Shown here: one piece after another, positions 27,069 to 35,565 of the stretch
Numbering within the stretch: position 1 is the stretch's first letter
How the letters are laid out: every line of letters starts with the position of its first letter
From: Paenibacillus faecis
GTDB lineage: Bacteria > Bacillota > Bacilli > Paenibacillales > Paenibacillaceae
Assembly (NCBI RefSeq): GCF_008084145.1
Contig: NZ_VSDO01000002.1
Location: 186,001 to 250,000, forward strand
Reading direction: 5' to 3'
Length of the DNA stretch: 64,000 nt
The notes under the pieces: generated by a model
The model's input: only the letters and a program-made list of their open reading frames with translations
Database searches by the model: none
What the model was told of the DNA's origin: nothing
Made by a program: the position numbers and the translations under genes

Positions 27069-28416
27069 TATTAGTGACTACGGAGCCGTCCCAGGCGCCG
27101 GGGAGCTTGCGACCGCGGCGATTCAGTCGGCGATCGATGCGGCCGGAGCGGCCGGGGGCGGGACGGTGTTCGTGCCGGCCGGCACGTTCCGCTCCGGCGC
27201 CCTGATGATGAGAAGCCATGTCGAGCTTCGATTAAGCCCGGGCGCCGAGTTGTCTTTCGACCCTGATCCCGCCTTGTATCCGGTCGTGAAGTCGAGATGG
27301 GAGGGCGTGCTGCGGGAGGTTCACGCCTCCTGCATCTTTGGCCAGGACCTCGTGAACGTCTCGATTACGGGAAGCGGCATGCTCAACGGGAACGGACAGC
27401 CGTGGTGGGACAAGAAAAGGAACGCGCCGGAGGAACTGGAATTCCCCCGCCCGAAGCTGATCAGCTTTGACGGCTGCCGGCGGGTGACGCTCCGAGATTT
27501 GAATCTGATCAACTCCCCGAGCTGGACGGTGAATCCGATTCAATGCTCCGACGTTACGATCGATAACTTGTCGATTCTGAATCCCGCCGACTCGCCGAAT
27601 ACGGACGGCATTAATCCGGAATCGTGCCGGAACGTGCGGATCAGCAACTGCCATATCGATGTCGGGGACGACTGCATCGCGATCAAAGCGGGGACCGAGG
27701 ATACCGCGGAGCGAATTCCTTGCGAGAACATCACGATTGCGAACTGCACGATGGTTCACGGACATGGAGGCGTTGTCCTGGGCAGTGAAATGAGCGGCGA
27801 TATCCGCAATGTTACGATCACCGGCTGTGTATTTCAGCATACCGACCGCGGTATTCGCCTAAAATCACGGCGCGGCCGCGGAGGCATCGTCGAGGATATC
27901 CGCATCAGCAATATCGTGATGGATAACGTGATCTGTCCGTTTATCCTGAATCTCTACTACTTCTGCGGTCCGCGTGGGAAAGACAAATACGTATGGGACA
28001 AAAATCCGTATCCCGTCACGGAAGAGACGCCGTGTTTTCGGCGCATCCACTTCGCCAACATTACCGCCCGACGGGTTCATGCCGCGGCAGGTTTTTTATA
28101 CGGCTTGGCCGAGCAATATATTTCCGAAATTACGTTCGACCATATCGATATTTCCATGGCGGAGGACGCGGTTCCGGGAGTTCCGGCCATGATGGCGGGA
28201 ATCGGCGAGATGGCAGGCAGGGGCTTTTTCCTCGGAAACGTGAGGCAGGTAAGGTTTCATCATGTCACGGTCGAGAACCATGAGGGACCCGCTTTTTATG
28301 TGGAAAACGGAGAACAGGTTACGGTCGAGCATTGCGAATCCAGAAATACGAAGCATCCCGAGAAGCTGTTGGAACAGGTGGAGGTTCCGCCGGAACAACA
28401 GAATGCGGGAGTTTAG
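27055..28416 (+). CDS. GH28 polygalacturonase family hydrolase
   Basis: 453 aa from ATG 27055 (GGGAGGAAG upstream). It is a right-handed beta-helix with all four GH28 active-site signatures: NTDG (182-185), GDDC (204-207), GHGG (236-239) and RLKS (268-271). It hydrolyses alpha-1,4-linked galacturonate, probably as an exo-enzyme on short imported chains since no signal peptide is seen. It overlaps the GH105 gene by 14 bp and is part of the same operon. Confidence 0.92.
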   Translation: MRLYDISDYGAVPGAGELATAAIQSAIDAAGAAGGGTVFVPAGTFRSGALMMRSHVELRLSPGAELSFDPDPALYPVVKSRWEGVLREVHASCIFGQDLVNVSITGSGMLNGNGQPWWDKKRNAPEELEFPRPKLISFDGCRRVTLRDLNLINSPSWTVNPIQCSDVTIDNLSILNPADSPNTDGINPESCRNVRISNCHIDVGDDCIAIKAGTEDTAERIPCENITIANCTMVHGHGGVVLGSEMSGDIRNVTITGCVFQHTDRGIRLKSRRGRGGIVEDIRISNIVMDNVICPFILNLYYFCGPRGKDKYVWDKNPYPVTEETPCFRRIHFANITARRVHAAAGFLYGLAEQYISEITFDHIDISMAEDAVPGVPAMMAGIGEMAGRGFFLGNVRQVRFHHVTVENHEGPAFYVENGEQVTVEHCESRNTKHPEKLLEQVEVPPEQQNAGV

Positions 28417-28425
28417 GGGGACATC

Positions 28426-30027
28426 ATGACGACGAACGAAATAACGGCTGGCGCAGGAGTTATTCAAAACCCCATACTGCCGGGGTTCAATCCCGATCCT
28501 TGCCTGTTTAGGGCGGGGGATCTTTACTACATCGCGGTTTCCTCGTTTGAATGGCTCCCCGGCGTTCGGGTATACGTATCGTCCAACCTGGCCGAGTGGG
28601 AGCATTGCACGGATATTTTGACCCATCAGGTGGATTTGAGGGGGAATCCGAAGAACTGCAGCATCTGGGCCCCGCAGCTCAGCTATCATGATGGATTGTT
28701 TTATCTGTTGTATACCGATGTAAAAAGCACGAAACGTCCTTTTAAAGACTGCCACAATTATCTAATTTCGGCCCCGTCGATCCACGGTCCGTGGTCGGAG
28801 CCGATCTACCTGAACAGCAGCGGTTTCGATCCGTCCCTGTTCCACGATGACGATGGCCGCAAATGGCTGCTGAACTGCCTGTGGGATTACCGGATTACCG
28901 AAGGCAATAAATCGAGCGGGATCGTGATCCAGGAGTTTGATCCGCGTTTGGGCCGCCTGGTCGGCGAACCGCGGAAATTGTTTGACGGCACGTCGTTGAA
29001 AAAGACGGAGGCCCCGCACATTTACAAGCACAACGGCTACTATTATCTCATCACGGCAGAAGGCGGGACCGGCAGCGGGCATGCCGTTACGGTTGCCCGT
29101 TCCAAAGAATTGCCGGGCCCCTACGAAGTCGATCCGTTGAACCCGATGCTGACCTCGCGACATGATCCGGAGCTTCCGCTGCAGTGCGCCGGTCACGGCA
29201 GCCTGGTCCAAACGCCCGGCGGCGAATGGTATATGGCGCATTTGTGTACGCGTCCGGTCGACGGGCAATATGCCATATTGGGGAGAGAAACCGCCCTGCA
29301 GCAGGTATATTGGGATGAGCACGGCTGGCTTCGTCTGAGCGCGGGCGGCAATGTCCCGCAGTTGAAAGTGCCGCTGCCCGGGGACGTTTCGGTGACGACG
29401 AAAGGAATGTCGACGGATTTTGAAGATGATTTCGCGGGACCGGGGCTGAAGAAAAACTGGAACACGCTGCGGATTCCCGCGGACGAAAGCTGGTGTTCGC
29501 TGGCCGCGCGTAAGGGATATTTGCGGATTCAAGCGGGTGAGTCGGTCCAGAGCTTGTTCCGCCATCATGTTTTGGCGATTCGTCAGACGGACAAATCGTT
29601 CCGCGCGGAAACGAGGGTGGAGTTCAGTCCGGTTTCTTATTTACAGATGGCCGGGCTCATGCTCTACCTCAACGAGGATAACTACCGGTACGCCTGCGTC
29701 AGCCATGAGGAGGGCCGGGGGAAGGTGCTGCGGCTAATGTGCTGTGAGAGAGACGAATTCGAGCTTGAGCTGAACGCGGTTGAGCTAAGGGGGACCGGGG
29801 CGGTTGACCTGGCCGTGGACGTCCATGGGACAGACGGCCGGTTCTTCTACCGCGAGGACGATGAAGAAACGTGGCGCCCTCTGGGCATGACCCGTAACAT
29901 GGGGTTCTTGTCCGGCGGGTTTACCGGCAATTTTATCGGCATCGCGGCTCACGATATGAACCGGTTTGGCGGTTGTTATGCCGACTTCGCTTATTTCCGG
30001 TACCAAGGCAGGGACCGGCAAAGTTGA
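28426..30027 (+). CDS. GH43 beta-xylosidase-type glycosidase
   Basis: 533 aa. The five-bladed propeller of GH43 opens with NPILPGFNPDPCLFRAGDLYYIAVSSFEW, which includes the catalytic base Asp. The transition-state Asp lies in SSGFDPSLFHDDDG and an acid Glu in KKTEAPHIYK. The C-terminal beta-sandwich (about 330-530) is of the XynB type. It releases xylose or arabinose from side chains; in this operon a role on xylogalacturonan or arabinan side chains is likely. No signal peptide. It starts 9 bp after the GH28 stop. Confidence 0.9.
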   Translation: MTTNEITAGAGVIQNPILPGFNPDPCLFRAGDLYYIAVSSFEWLPGVRVYVSSNLAEWEHCTDILTHQVDLRGNPKNCSIWAPQLSYHDGLFYLLYTDVKSTKRPFKDCHNYLISAPSIHGPWSEPIYLNSSGFDPSLFHDDDGRKWLLNCLWDYRITEGNKSSGIVIQEFDPRLGRLVGEPRKLFDGTSLKKTEAPHIYKHNGYYYLITAEGGTGSGHAVTVARSKELPGPYEVDPLNPMLTSRHDPELPLQCAGHGSLVQTPGGEWYMAHLCTRPVDGQYAILGRETALQQVYWDEHGWLRLSAGGNVPQLKVPLPGDVSVTTKGMSTDFEDDFAGPGLKKNWNTLRIPADESWCSLAARKGYLRIQAGESVQSLFRHHVLAIRQTDKSFRAETRVEFSPVSYLQMAGLMLYLNEDNYRYACVSHEEGRGKVLRLMCCERDEFELELNAVELRGTGAVDLAVDVHGTDGRFFYREDDEETWRPLGMTRNMGFLSGGFTGNFIGIAAHDMNRFGGCYADFAYFRYQGRDRQS

Positions 30028-30099
30028 AGTTGGGAACGGCACCCCGCCATACCCGTGCCTGTCGGGCACTTTTCAAATCGGTAAAGGGGGAAGGAAAAT

Positions 30100-31026
30100 A
30101 TGCATCGGAACCGGGGAGCGGACCGTGCGCGGGAACAACTGCTCGGCCTGCTCGGCGATCTTCCGGAAGACGGGCCTTTGGACGCCGAATTGCTGAAGTG
30201 GGAGGAGCGGGAAGGGTTTCTCCTGGAGACGCTGCTCCTGGACTTGAACGGCATCGAGCCGGTCCCGGCCTATGTCGCGAAACCGCGGGAAGGGGACGGC
30301 CCCTTCCCTCTGGTCATATTCAACCATTCCCATGGCGGGAACTATGCGAATGGCCGGAAGGAACTGCTCCACAGCGGCACTTATCTGCAGGAGCCTTCTT
30401 TTGCCAAAGTGTTGACCGATATGGGGTGTGCGGTTTGCTGCATCGATATGTGGGCGTTCAACGAACGCGCCGGCAAAACCGAGAGCGAGCTCGTCAAGGA
30501 GATGCTGTGGAACGGCCGGGTCATGTGGGGGATGATGCTGTACGACAACCGCCGCCTGATCGATTATATGCTCGGCCGCGACGATATCGACGGCTCCCGG
30601 GTCGGCACGATCGGGATGTCCATGGGCGGCTTGATGGCCTGGTGGCTGGCGGCGCTTGATGAACGCGTCAAGGTGACGATCGACATATGCGGCCAGGTGG
30701 ACGCCGCGACGCTGATCGCCAAGCGGGGTCTGGACCATCATGGCTTCTACTCCTATGTCCCGGGGCTGCTCAAGCACTTCAGCACGTTGGACATTCAGAA
30801 GCTGATCGTGCCCCGTCCCCGGATGAGCCTGACCGGCCGGAACGACCGGCTGTGCCCGCCGGAAGGCGTGGAGCTGTTGGCGGCGGGGCTCGCCGAAGCG
30901 TACGCCGCCGCCGGCGTGCCGGAGCATTGGCAGCCGCGGATCGGGGGCGGCGGACATATGGAGACGGCGGAGATGCGGGCGGCCTGGCAGTCGTTCTTGC
31001 GCCGGCACCTCATGGAGGAAGAATAA
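30100..31026 (+). CDS. Alpha/beta hydrolase, probable carbohydrate esterase
   Basis: 308 aa. The nucleophile elbow GMSMGG (Ser near residue 172), the oxyanion strand VIFNHSHGG and a C-terminal GGGGHME with the catalytic His define a complete alpha/beta hydrolase. Location between GH43 and a pectin methylesterase suggests removal of acyl groups from pectin fragments in the cytoplasm. The exact ester is unknown. The stop TAA overlaps the ATG of the next gene (TAATG), indicating translational coupling. Confidence 0.75.
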   Translation: MHRNRGADRAREQLLGLLGDLPEDGPLDAELLKWEEREGFLLETLLLDLNGIEPVPAYVAKPREGDGPFPLVIFNHSHGGNYANGRKELLHSGTYLQEPSFAKVLTDMGCAVCCIDMWAFNERAGKTESELVKEMLWNGRVMWGMMLYDNRRLIDYMLGRDDIDGSRVGTIGMSMGGLMAWWLAALDERVKVTIDICGQVDAATLIAKRGLDHHGFYSYVPGLLKHFSTLDIQKLIVPRPRMSLTGRNDRLCPPEGVELLAAGLAEAYAAAGVPEHWQPRIGGGGHMETAEMRAAWQSFLRRHLMEEE

Positions 31027-32021
31027 TGCTGGAATGGCTGGTCGGACCGGAAGCGTATTGTGATTTCGCCACGGTTCAGGGAGCGGTGGAGGCCGCCGAA
31101 CGCGTTCCCGGAGAAGAACCGGTGCGGATATCTATTCTATCCGGCGTTTACCGGGAGACGGTGCGGATTTATCGTTCCCGTCTCCGGCTCATCGGAATCG
31201 GCCCGGTGGAAATTACGATGGACCGTTGTGCCAAAGACCTGGATGAACGCGGGCGAGAAATCGGCACGTTCGCCACTCCCACGTTGTTCCTGGGCGGAAG
31301 CGAACTCATCCTTGAAAATTTGACCGTTTCCAATACGGCGGGGCAGGGGGACGATGTGGGCCAGGCGCTCGCCGTCTATGCCCACTGCGACAAAACCTTG
31401 TTTCTGAATTGCACCTTTAAGGGCCATCAGGACACCTTGTGCACGGGGCCGCTGCCGCCCGCGCAAAAAAACGGCGAACCGTTCGGCGGTATCCCGCTGA
31501 GAAACCGCCGGGCCCTTTGCCGGCAGCTGTACCGGCAGTGCCGGATTGAAGGCACGGTCGATTTTATTTTCGGCGGGGCGGCCGCTTTGTTTGAACGCTG
31601 CGAGATTCGCAGCCTTTCGCATGCGAAGGCGGGCCGGCCCGGATACATCACCGCCGCCTCCACTCCGGAGGGCCAGCGGCACGGCTTCGTGTTCCGGGAT
31701 TGCTGGCTGACCGCCGCTCCGGGGGTTCCCGAAGCATCGGTGTACCTGGGGCGGCCGTGGCGAAAACATGCCCGAACGGTGTTCGTGAATTGCCGGACGG
31801 GCGGGCATATACATCCCCAAGGATGGGATAACTGGGGCGATCCCGCCAATGAGCCGACGGTATATTACGGCGAGTTCGGCGTAAACGATGCGGAAAGGCT
31901 GCGTAAGCAGCGGGTGTCCTGGGCGGTCTGCTCCGGAGAAGACGAAGCGGTCGGGAGCAACGATGACCTGGCTCGCTTTTTCGAAGAAATGACGGCGATT
32001 GATCGTTCCCTTTTACTATAA
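31026..32021 (+). CDS. Pectin methylesterase (CE8)
   Basis: 331 aa from ATG 31026, sharing one base with the preceding stop. CE8 motifs are complete: GHQDTLC (Gln and the acid/base Asp), EGTVDFIFGGAAALFERCEI (nucleophile Asp) and VYLGRPWRKHARTVF (Arg, Trp). It cleaves methyl esters from homogalacturonan. There is no signal peptide, unlike secreted plant-attack enzymes, so it probably demethylates imported oligomers. It is the last gene of the pectin operon, with a hairpin about 67 bp downstream. Confidence 0.92.
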   Translation: MLEWLVGPEAYCDFATVQGAVEAAERVPGEEPVRISILSGVYRETVRIYRSRLRLIGIGPVEITMDRCAKDLDERGREIGTFATPTLFLGGSELILENLTVSNTAGQGDDVGQALAVYAHCDKTLFLNCTFKGHQDTLCTGPLPPAQKNGEPFGGIPLRNRRALCRQLYRQCRIEGTVDFIFGGAAALFERCEIRSLSHAKAGRPGYITAASTPEGQRHGFVFRDCWLTAAPGVPEASVYLGRPWRKHARTVFVNCRTGGHIHPQGWDNWGDPANEPTVYYGEFGVNDAERLRKQRVSWAVCSGEDEAVGSNDDLARFFEEMTAIDRSLLL

Positions 32022-32085
32022 TGCAGGTGCAGGGCAGGGGGAGTAAGCTTGCAACGAGCTTTGTCGGCGAGCCTCGCTCCCCCGT

Positions 32086-32282
32086 ATAATTAACAGGAAA
32101 AACCCCTGTTAATTTTATTGTTCGGCCTTTTGGAGCAGAAATAGCTGGATAAGTTCCAGCTATTTCGCGTCCTAACCTCGAATCTCCTCATTTCAACGGG
32201 ATTTAACGGGAAGTATTCCAGTTAATCCACCTTTTCTGCGGAGATAGGTAAGCATTAACGGGAGATATTCCCGATATTTGGC
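32086..32282 (+). repeat. Four-palindrome element, GGA-N5-TCC class, element D
   Basis: Palindromes are centred at about 32101, 32152, 32214 and 32266 (spacing 51, 62, 52). Examples are GAAATAGCTGGA-N5-complement (32138-32166) and TTAACGGGA-N5-TCCAGTTAA (32203-32225). The first, followed by TTTTATT, can also terminate the pectin operon. It sits between convergent gene ends. Confidence 0.8.
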
Positions 32283-32319
32283 CTTCCCGTGGTTCGGGTC
32301 CCGAAATCAGGTTTCGGCC

Positions 32320-32475
32320 CGCTTTTCCCAAAAATAAGGCCCCAAAGGACCTCTATTTCACACGGAAAGGACGATTTCGAAAAAATCGCGCCTCAAATAG
32401 CCCTTATTTACCCGTCCGGCTCAAAGGGAGGCTGTTACAGCCGTTAGTCCCCTCGGATTAATGCAACGCTAGTGG
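32320..32475 (-). repeat. Dispersed repeat R3, copy 1
   Basis: The reverse complement of this stretch matches 63799-64000: shared blocks are CACTAGCGTTGCATTAA, GGGG, CTGTAAC-GCCT, GTGTGAAATAG-GGTC-TTTGGGG-CTTATTTT. It contains several AAATA/TATTT-flanked inverted repeats. No coding frame. Confidence 0.7.
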
Positions 32476-32617
32476 TCAAAAGCCGCTTCGACAAAATCGT
32501 GGCTTAAACAGCTTTTATCACGATTCACCATATTCCCGAGGATCGGTTAAATCCCTCCATAACGGATCAACATATGGCCAAATACAAACTTGGGACAGGG
32601 TGAGAGATACGAAGAAA

Positions 32618-32640
32618 GACCGCTACTCAAGTAGTCGGTC
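32618..32640 (-). terminator. Terminator at the end of the small unknown gene
   Basis: On the minus strand GACCG-ACTACT and AGTAG-CGGTC pair, followed by TTTCTT. It overlaps the last codons of the gene at 32623. Confidence 0.55.
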
Positions 32641-32964
32641 TCCCCACTTATACCCCAAAACTTCCTCCGCGTCGGCAATCTGTACGACGAGCATCGTTAT
32701 GTCGGCCCCCGGGTGGCGGCGGGCGAGATTAGGCAGCAGAATGCCGAGTTCCTCGTCGCCGCTACGCCTGAGGACGAGGTCCTCCAGGAGAACGGAGGCG
32801 ACAATCCGGTCCCCGAAGTTCTCGGGCTCAAACGGCTCGAACGGACCCTGAAGCGGCAAATACAACACGCCGCTCCAGTCCGGCTCTCCCGGGCCGAACC
32901 GGATCACCAGTTGCAAAGGCCGGATCTCTTCCGATATAAAGTCGCAATAGAGGGCGAGCTTCAT
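32623..32964 (-). CDS. Small protein of unknown function
   Basis: 113 aa; no family recognised. It is acidic overall, with no signal peptide or membrane segment. The start follows the stop of the ImmA-like gene by one base, with AGGGAATTAAG just before the ATG, so the two are co-translated. Its place behind the peptidase suggests a role in the control module, but this is only inference. Confidence 0.65.
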   Translation of the reverse strand: MKLALYCDFISEEIRPLQLVIRFGPGEPDWSGVLYLPLQGPFEPFEPENFGDRIVASVLLEDLVLRRSGDEELGILLPNLARRHPGADITMLVVQIADAEEVLGYKWGDRLLE

Positions 32965-32965
32965 C

Positions 32966-33565
32966 TTAATTCCCTCCGGGGTTGCCGCCGAGCTGCCGCT
33001 CCAACTGAGCCATGATCCGCTTCGTTTCCCCGGACCACCCGCAGGCGGATTGTCTCTGGCGGTCCGCCTCTTTGGCGGCGGCGATCAGGCTGCCGTGCAG
33101 CACCCGCCGCTGGATCTGGTCCAGGCGATGCTCCGCGAGCCCGTAAGGGACGCGGAAGGTCTCCGCGAGATAAGCGACCGCTTCGGAGCGCTGATCCGGC
33201 ACCGGCAGCCGGGTGAACATATAAAAGGGAATGGCCGCGTACAGCACGAACTGTTCCGCTTCGGTTTCCTGGGCGCTTCTGAACATGGCGGGCATGATTC
33301 GCTGATCCCCGGCATGCCTGAGGACATGGCATAACTCATGGAAAAAAATCACCCGGGCGGTCACATCGTCCGCATGCTTGTTCAGAAAAATCACCCGCTC
33401 TTCATTATCGGAGAAAGACGGACATTCCTCGTACACGAGATCGACACCAAAGGCGTATGCGATGTGCTCAATATCGTGCTCCGCCGGGCCGAGGATCCCA
33501 TGGGCTAAATATTTGCCGCTGATCCATTGCTCCAACTCGGTTTCCCTATAGTAGGAGAATAACAT
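32966..33565 (-). CDS. ImmA/IrrE family metallo-endopeptidase
   Basis: 199 aa. VIFFHELCHVLRH holds the zinc site HExxH (residues 76-80). Members cleave partner repressors to release prophages or mobile elements after DNA damage; PBSX XkdA and ICEBs1 ImmA are examples. The XRE repressor gene lies about 130 bp upstream on the same strand, with a terminator-like hairpin between, so the peptidase may also have its own promoter. A near-LexA box lies about 20-30 bp before its start. Confidence 0.85.
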   Translation of the reverse strand: MLFSYYRETELEQWISGKYLAHGILGPAEHDIEHIAYAFGVDLVYEECPSFSDNEERVIFLNKHADDVTARVIFFHELCHVLRHAGDQRIMPAMFRSAQETEAEQFVLYAAIPFYMFTRLPVPDQRSEAVAYLAETFRVPYGLAEHRLDQIQRRVLHGSLIAAAKEADRQRQSACGWSGETKRIMAQLERQLGGNPGGN

Positions 33566-33582
33566 AAAATCACCTCAAAAGA

Positions 33583-33596
33583 GAATGTATGTTCGG
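33583..33596. promoter_or_regulatory. Degenerate LexA-like box before the peptidase gene
   Basis: GAATGTATGTTCGG differs at one fixed position from the Bacillus box GAAC-N4-GTTC. It lies 18-31 bp upstream of the ImmA-like gene. Confidence 0.3.
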
Positions 33597-33613
33597 TATG
33601 TATCGGAAAAGAA

Positions 33614-33640
33614 GGGCCCTTATCCAAAAAGGGCCTGATT
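33614..33640 (-). terminator. Hairpin between XRE and peptidase genes
   Basis: GGCCCTT and AAGGGCC pair around a 7-nt loop; on the minus strand they are followed by CTTCTTTT. Confidence 0.45.
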
Positions 33641-33695
33641 CTTGTTGTGTGGATTTGTCTGAAGCTACTTATTCGACGCTTCGTCATTAAATCCT

Positions 33696-34058
33696 TTAAT
33701 TTTTTGGATTTTCGCTGCCGCCGTCGAGCAATTTTTTCTTCTGTTCCCGGTAAGCTTTGAGCGCGGCTTCCATCATCGCGATTTCGTCCGAAGTGTAGGC
33801 TTCGGGTCCGCCGTAAAAAGACAGGCTTGCGCCTTTGTCGTACGACTCCGAAGGTGCCTCGGTCCGGCCGAGCAGGTAGTCCGCGCTGCTGTCCAGGGCG
33901 TCGGCGATCCCGCGCAAAGCCTCGGGATCCGGCTTCCGGTCGCCGGTTTCGTACCGGGACAGTTGAACGACGGTTAACCCCGCTGCGGCAGCGAGATCCT
34001 TTTGCGTCATATTCTTTTTCTCCCTAAGGAATTTGATCCGATCCCCAAGACTCTGCAT
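33696..34058 (-). CDS. XRE family repressor (phage/PBSX type)
   Basis: 120 aa. The Cro/CI-type helix-turn-helix occupies about residues 5-60 (MTQKDLAAAAGLTVVQLSRYETGDRKPDPEALRGIADAL). A charged, lysine-rich C-terminal tail replaces a longer multimerisation domain. It is divergent from the ArpU-like gene and four copies of one palindrome lie between, so it most likely represses both directions and is inactivated by the neighbouring ImmA-like peptidase. Confidence 0.88.
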   Translation of the reverse strand: MQSLGDRIKFLREKKNMTQKDLAAAAGLTVVQLSRYETGDRKPDPEALRGIADALDSSADYLLGRTEAPSESYDKGASLSFYGGPEAYTSDEIAMMEAALKAYREQKKKLLDGGSENPKN

Positions 34059-34101
34059 AGGAACTCCCCGTTTTTATGGTTTCTTCTATTATATCATGAG
34101 G

Positions 34102-34284
34102 TTGCCATTTTGGTAAATAAAGCTCGATAAAATCATTGGGAATTATTTGACATTGCCAAAATGGTAATGTAAAATAGGGTTAAAGTTACCGTATTGGTAA
34201 TATAAAATTGATAATTTAGATTTTTGGGAGGAAATACGAGTTTTTAGACAAGAGACACAAAAGATGATGTTACCAAATTGGCAA
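34102..34284. promoter_or_regulatory. Four copies of the XRE operator
   Basis: TTGCCATTTTGGTAA (34102-34116), TTGCCAAAATGGTAA (34153-34167), TTACCGTATTGGTAA (34186-34200) and TTACCAAATTGGCAA (34270-34284) share the 15-bp palindrome TTRCC-N5-GGYAA. They fill the gap between the divergent XRE and ArpU-like genes. Confidence 0.85.
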
Positions 34285-34318
34285 GTTGTTGGTGGAAATA
34301 TCTTCAGGAGGGATCGCC

Positions 34319-34804
34319 GTGGGAAGAAGACGTACACATCCGTTTATAACCGTGTTTGACACCTTGTCCATCGATTATTCCGCTACGCGGGCAGCAGTAG
34401 AAAAGCGGCTGGAGGAGGTGCGGCAGTTCCGGCAAATCGGTTTCGTCCGTCAGCAGGCCGGGATGACGGTCAACTACGAACCGAGGTTCCATGGAGCCAC
34501 GCATGTGATCAGCAAGCCGGCGGAGCGAACGGCCATCCGGAACGTTGACCGGGAAGCCGAGCTGATCCGCAAGTCGGAGCTGCTGGACCAGGCGATGGAG
34601 CGCCTCACGAAGATGCAGCGGGAAGTGATCGAACGGAGCTATCTCGATGACGAGGGCGAGTATGATTTTATCAGCTGCGGGGAAATGGGGATCAGCGACC
34701 GTACCTACCGCCGCATCAAAGCCGACGCGATCCGCATCCTCGCGCTGGCTATGAAGCTGGAGGTATACGTGAACGATAGAGTGCCTGAGGCGTGTAAGGG
34801 ATAG
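34319..34804 (+). CDS. ArpU-like phage late-gene regulator
   Basis: 161 aa from GTG 34319, with CAGGAGGG at about 7 nt. The N-terminal part matches the ArpU layout (FDTLSIDYSATRAAVEKRLEEVRQFRQ), and the C-terminus is a sigma-region-4-like helix-turn-helix (MTKMQREVIERSYLDD...GISDRTYRRIKADAIRILALAM). Such proteins switch on phage packaging, lysis or tail genes. It is the natural activator for the tail cluster at 43-56 kb, yet no tail gene follows directly. A GCCGG-AAC-GCCGG hairpin with six T follows. Confidence 0.8.
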   Translation: MGRRRTHPFITVFDTLSIDYSATRAAVEKRLEEVRQFRQIGFVRQQAGMTVNYEPRFHGATHVISKPAERTAIRNVDREAELIRKSELLDQAMERLTKMQREVIERSYLDDEGEYDFISCGEMGISDRTYRRIKADAIRILALAMKLEVYVNDRVPEACKG

Positions 34805-34812
34805 GAGCAGGA

Positions 34813-34836
34813 GCCGGCGGGAACGCCGGTTTTTTT
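34813..34836 (+). terminator. Terminator after the ArpU-like gene
   Basis: Short GC-rich inverted repeat (AGCCGGCGGGAACGCCGG region) followed by TTTTTTTG. Confidence 0.6.
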
Positions 34837-34848
34837 GTGAACGGTATT

Positions 34849-35334
34849 TCAAGAAATGACTTTAAGGTTAGCCCTTATTCGTTTGACGGCGGAATGGACC
34901 GAAGATTTGATCTTACTTTCGCTGCAGTCCATCAGCTGTGCCGTTTCTTTAATGGTGTATCCATGGATGATGCGCAGTTCCACAATCCGCCGGTGTTGTT
35001 GGTTGCCGATCAGGGAAACCATTTCGCGGACGCCTTCCTCGATTTCCAGCTCCGAGGTATCCTGGCAGAAGCGGGGGGAGTTTAGGCGGCTGTCCCGTTT
35101 CGCGGTCCTGATTTTCTTTCTGAACACGTCGGTGGCCATATTTCGGGCGATCACTTTTAAATAGTAAGGGATACGGGATTCCTCAAGCTTCGCTTGCACC
35201 GTCATCAGCCGGATAAAGCAATCCTGCACGAGATCCTCCACATCTTGCGGATGACGCAATATTCGGGATAAATACCTCACTAGTTCCGCTCTATATCGAA
35301 CATAAGCTTCATTAAGTTGTCTTTCGTCCAGCAT
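34849..35334 (-). CDS. ECF-type RNA polymerase sigma factor
   Basis: 161 aa from ATG 35334 (AAAGGGGA upstream; ATG 35358 is the alternative). Region 2 is visible in VRYLSRILRHPQDVEDLVQDCFIRLM and region 4 in VELRIIHGYTIKETAQLMDCSESKIKSSVHSAVKRIR. It would redirect RNA polymerase to a small stress regulon. No anti-sigma gene is adjacent; instead a two-component system is divergent, and a motif shared with the exporter promoter lies in the gap, so control by the response regulator is likely. Confidence 0.85.
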   Translation of the reverse strand: MLDERQLNEAYVRYRAELVRYLSRILRHPQDVEDLVQDCFIRLMTVQAKLEESRIPYYLKVIARNMATDVFRKKIRTAKRDSRLNSPRFCQDTSELEIEEGVREMVSLIGNQQHRRIVELRIIHGYTIKETAQLMDCSESKIKSSVHSAVKRIRANLKVIS

Positions 35335-35418
35335 AACCGCGAATTCCCCTTTAAACATGAATTTCCAGTATTCAGCTTCATACATGACTTGGCTGTTACA
35401 CAGTATAATGGGCTTATG

Positions 35419-35454
35419 TATCCAAAGCTTGGATAGTTGTATCCGATTTGTAAC
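35419..35454. promoter_or_regulatory. Probable response-regulator box between sigma and two-component genes
   Basis: On the minus strand GTTACAAATCGGATACAAC (35436-35454) matches GTTACAACCTGTATACAAC at 39469-39487. It overlaps a TATCCAA-N3-TTGGATA palindrome (35419-35435). Confidence 0.5.
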
Positions 35455-35565
35455 ATTTCCGCGGTTTTTCTGTTCAAACCGGTTTCTTGCCTTCAAAATA
35501 TGGACAGATCGGTGAAACAGAAACGCATCCATGTTTTAGGAAAAGGGAAAGAGGATGACATCAAG

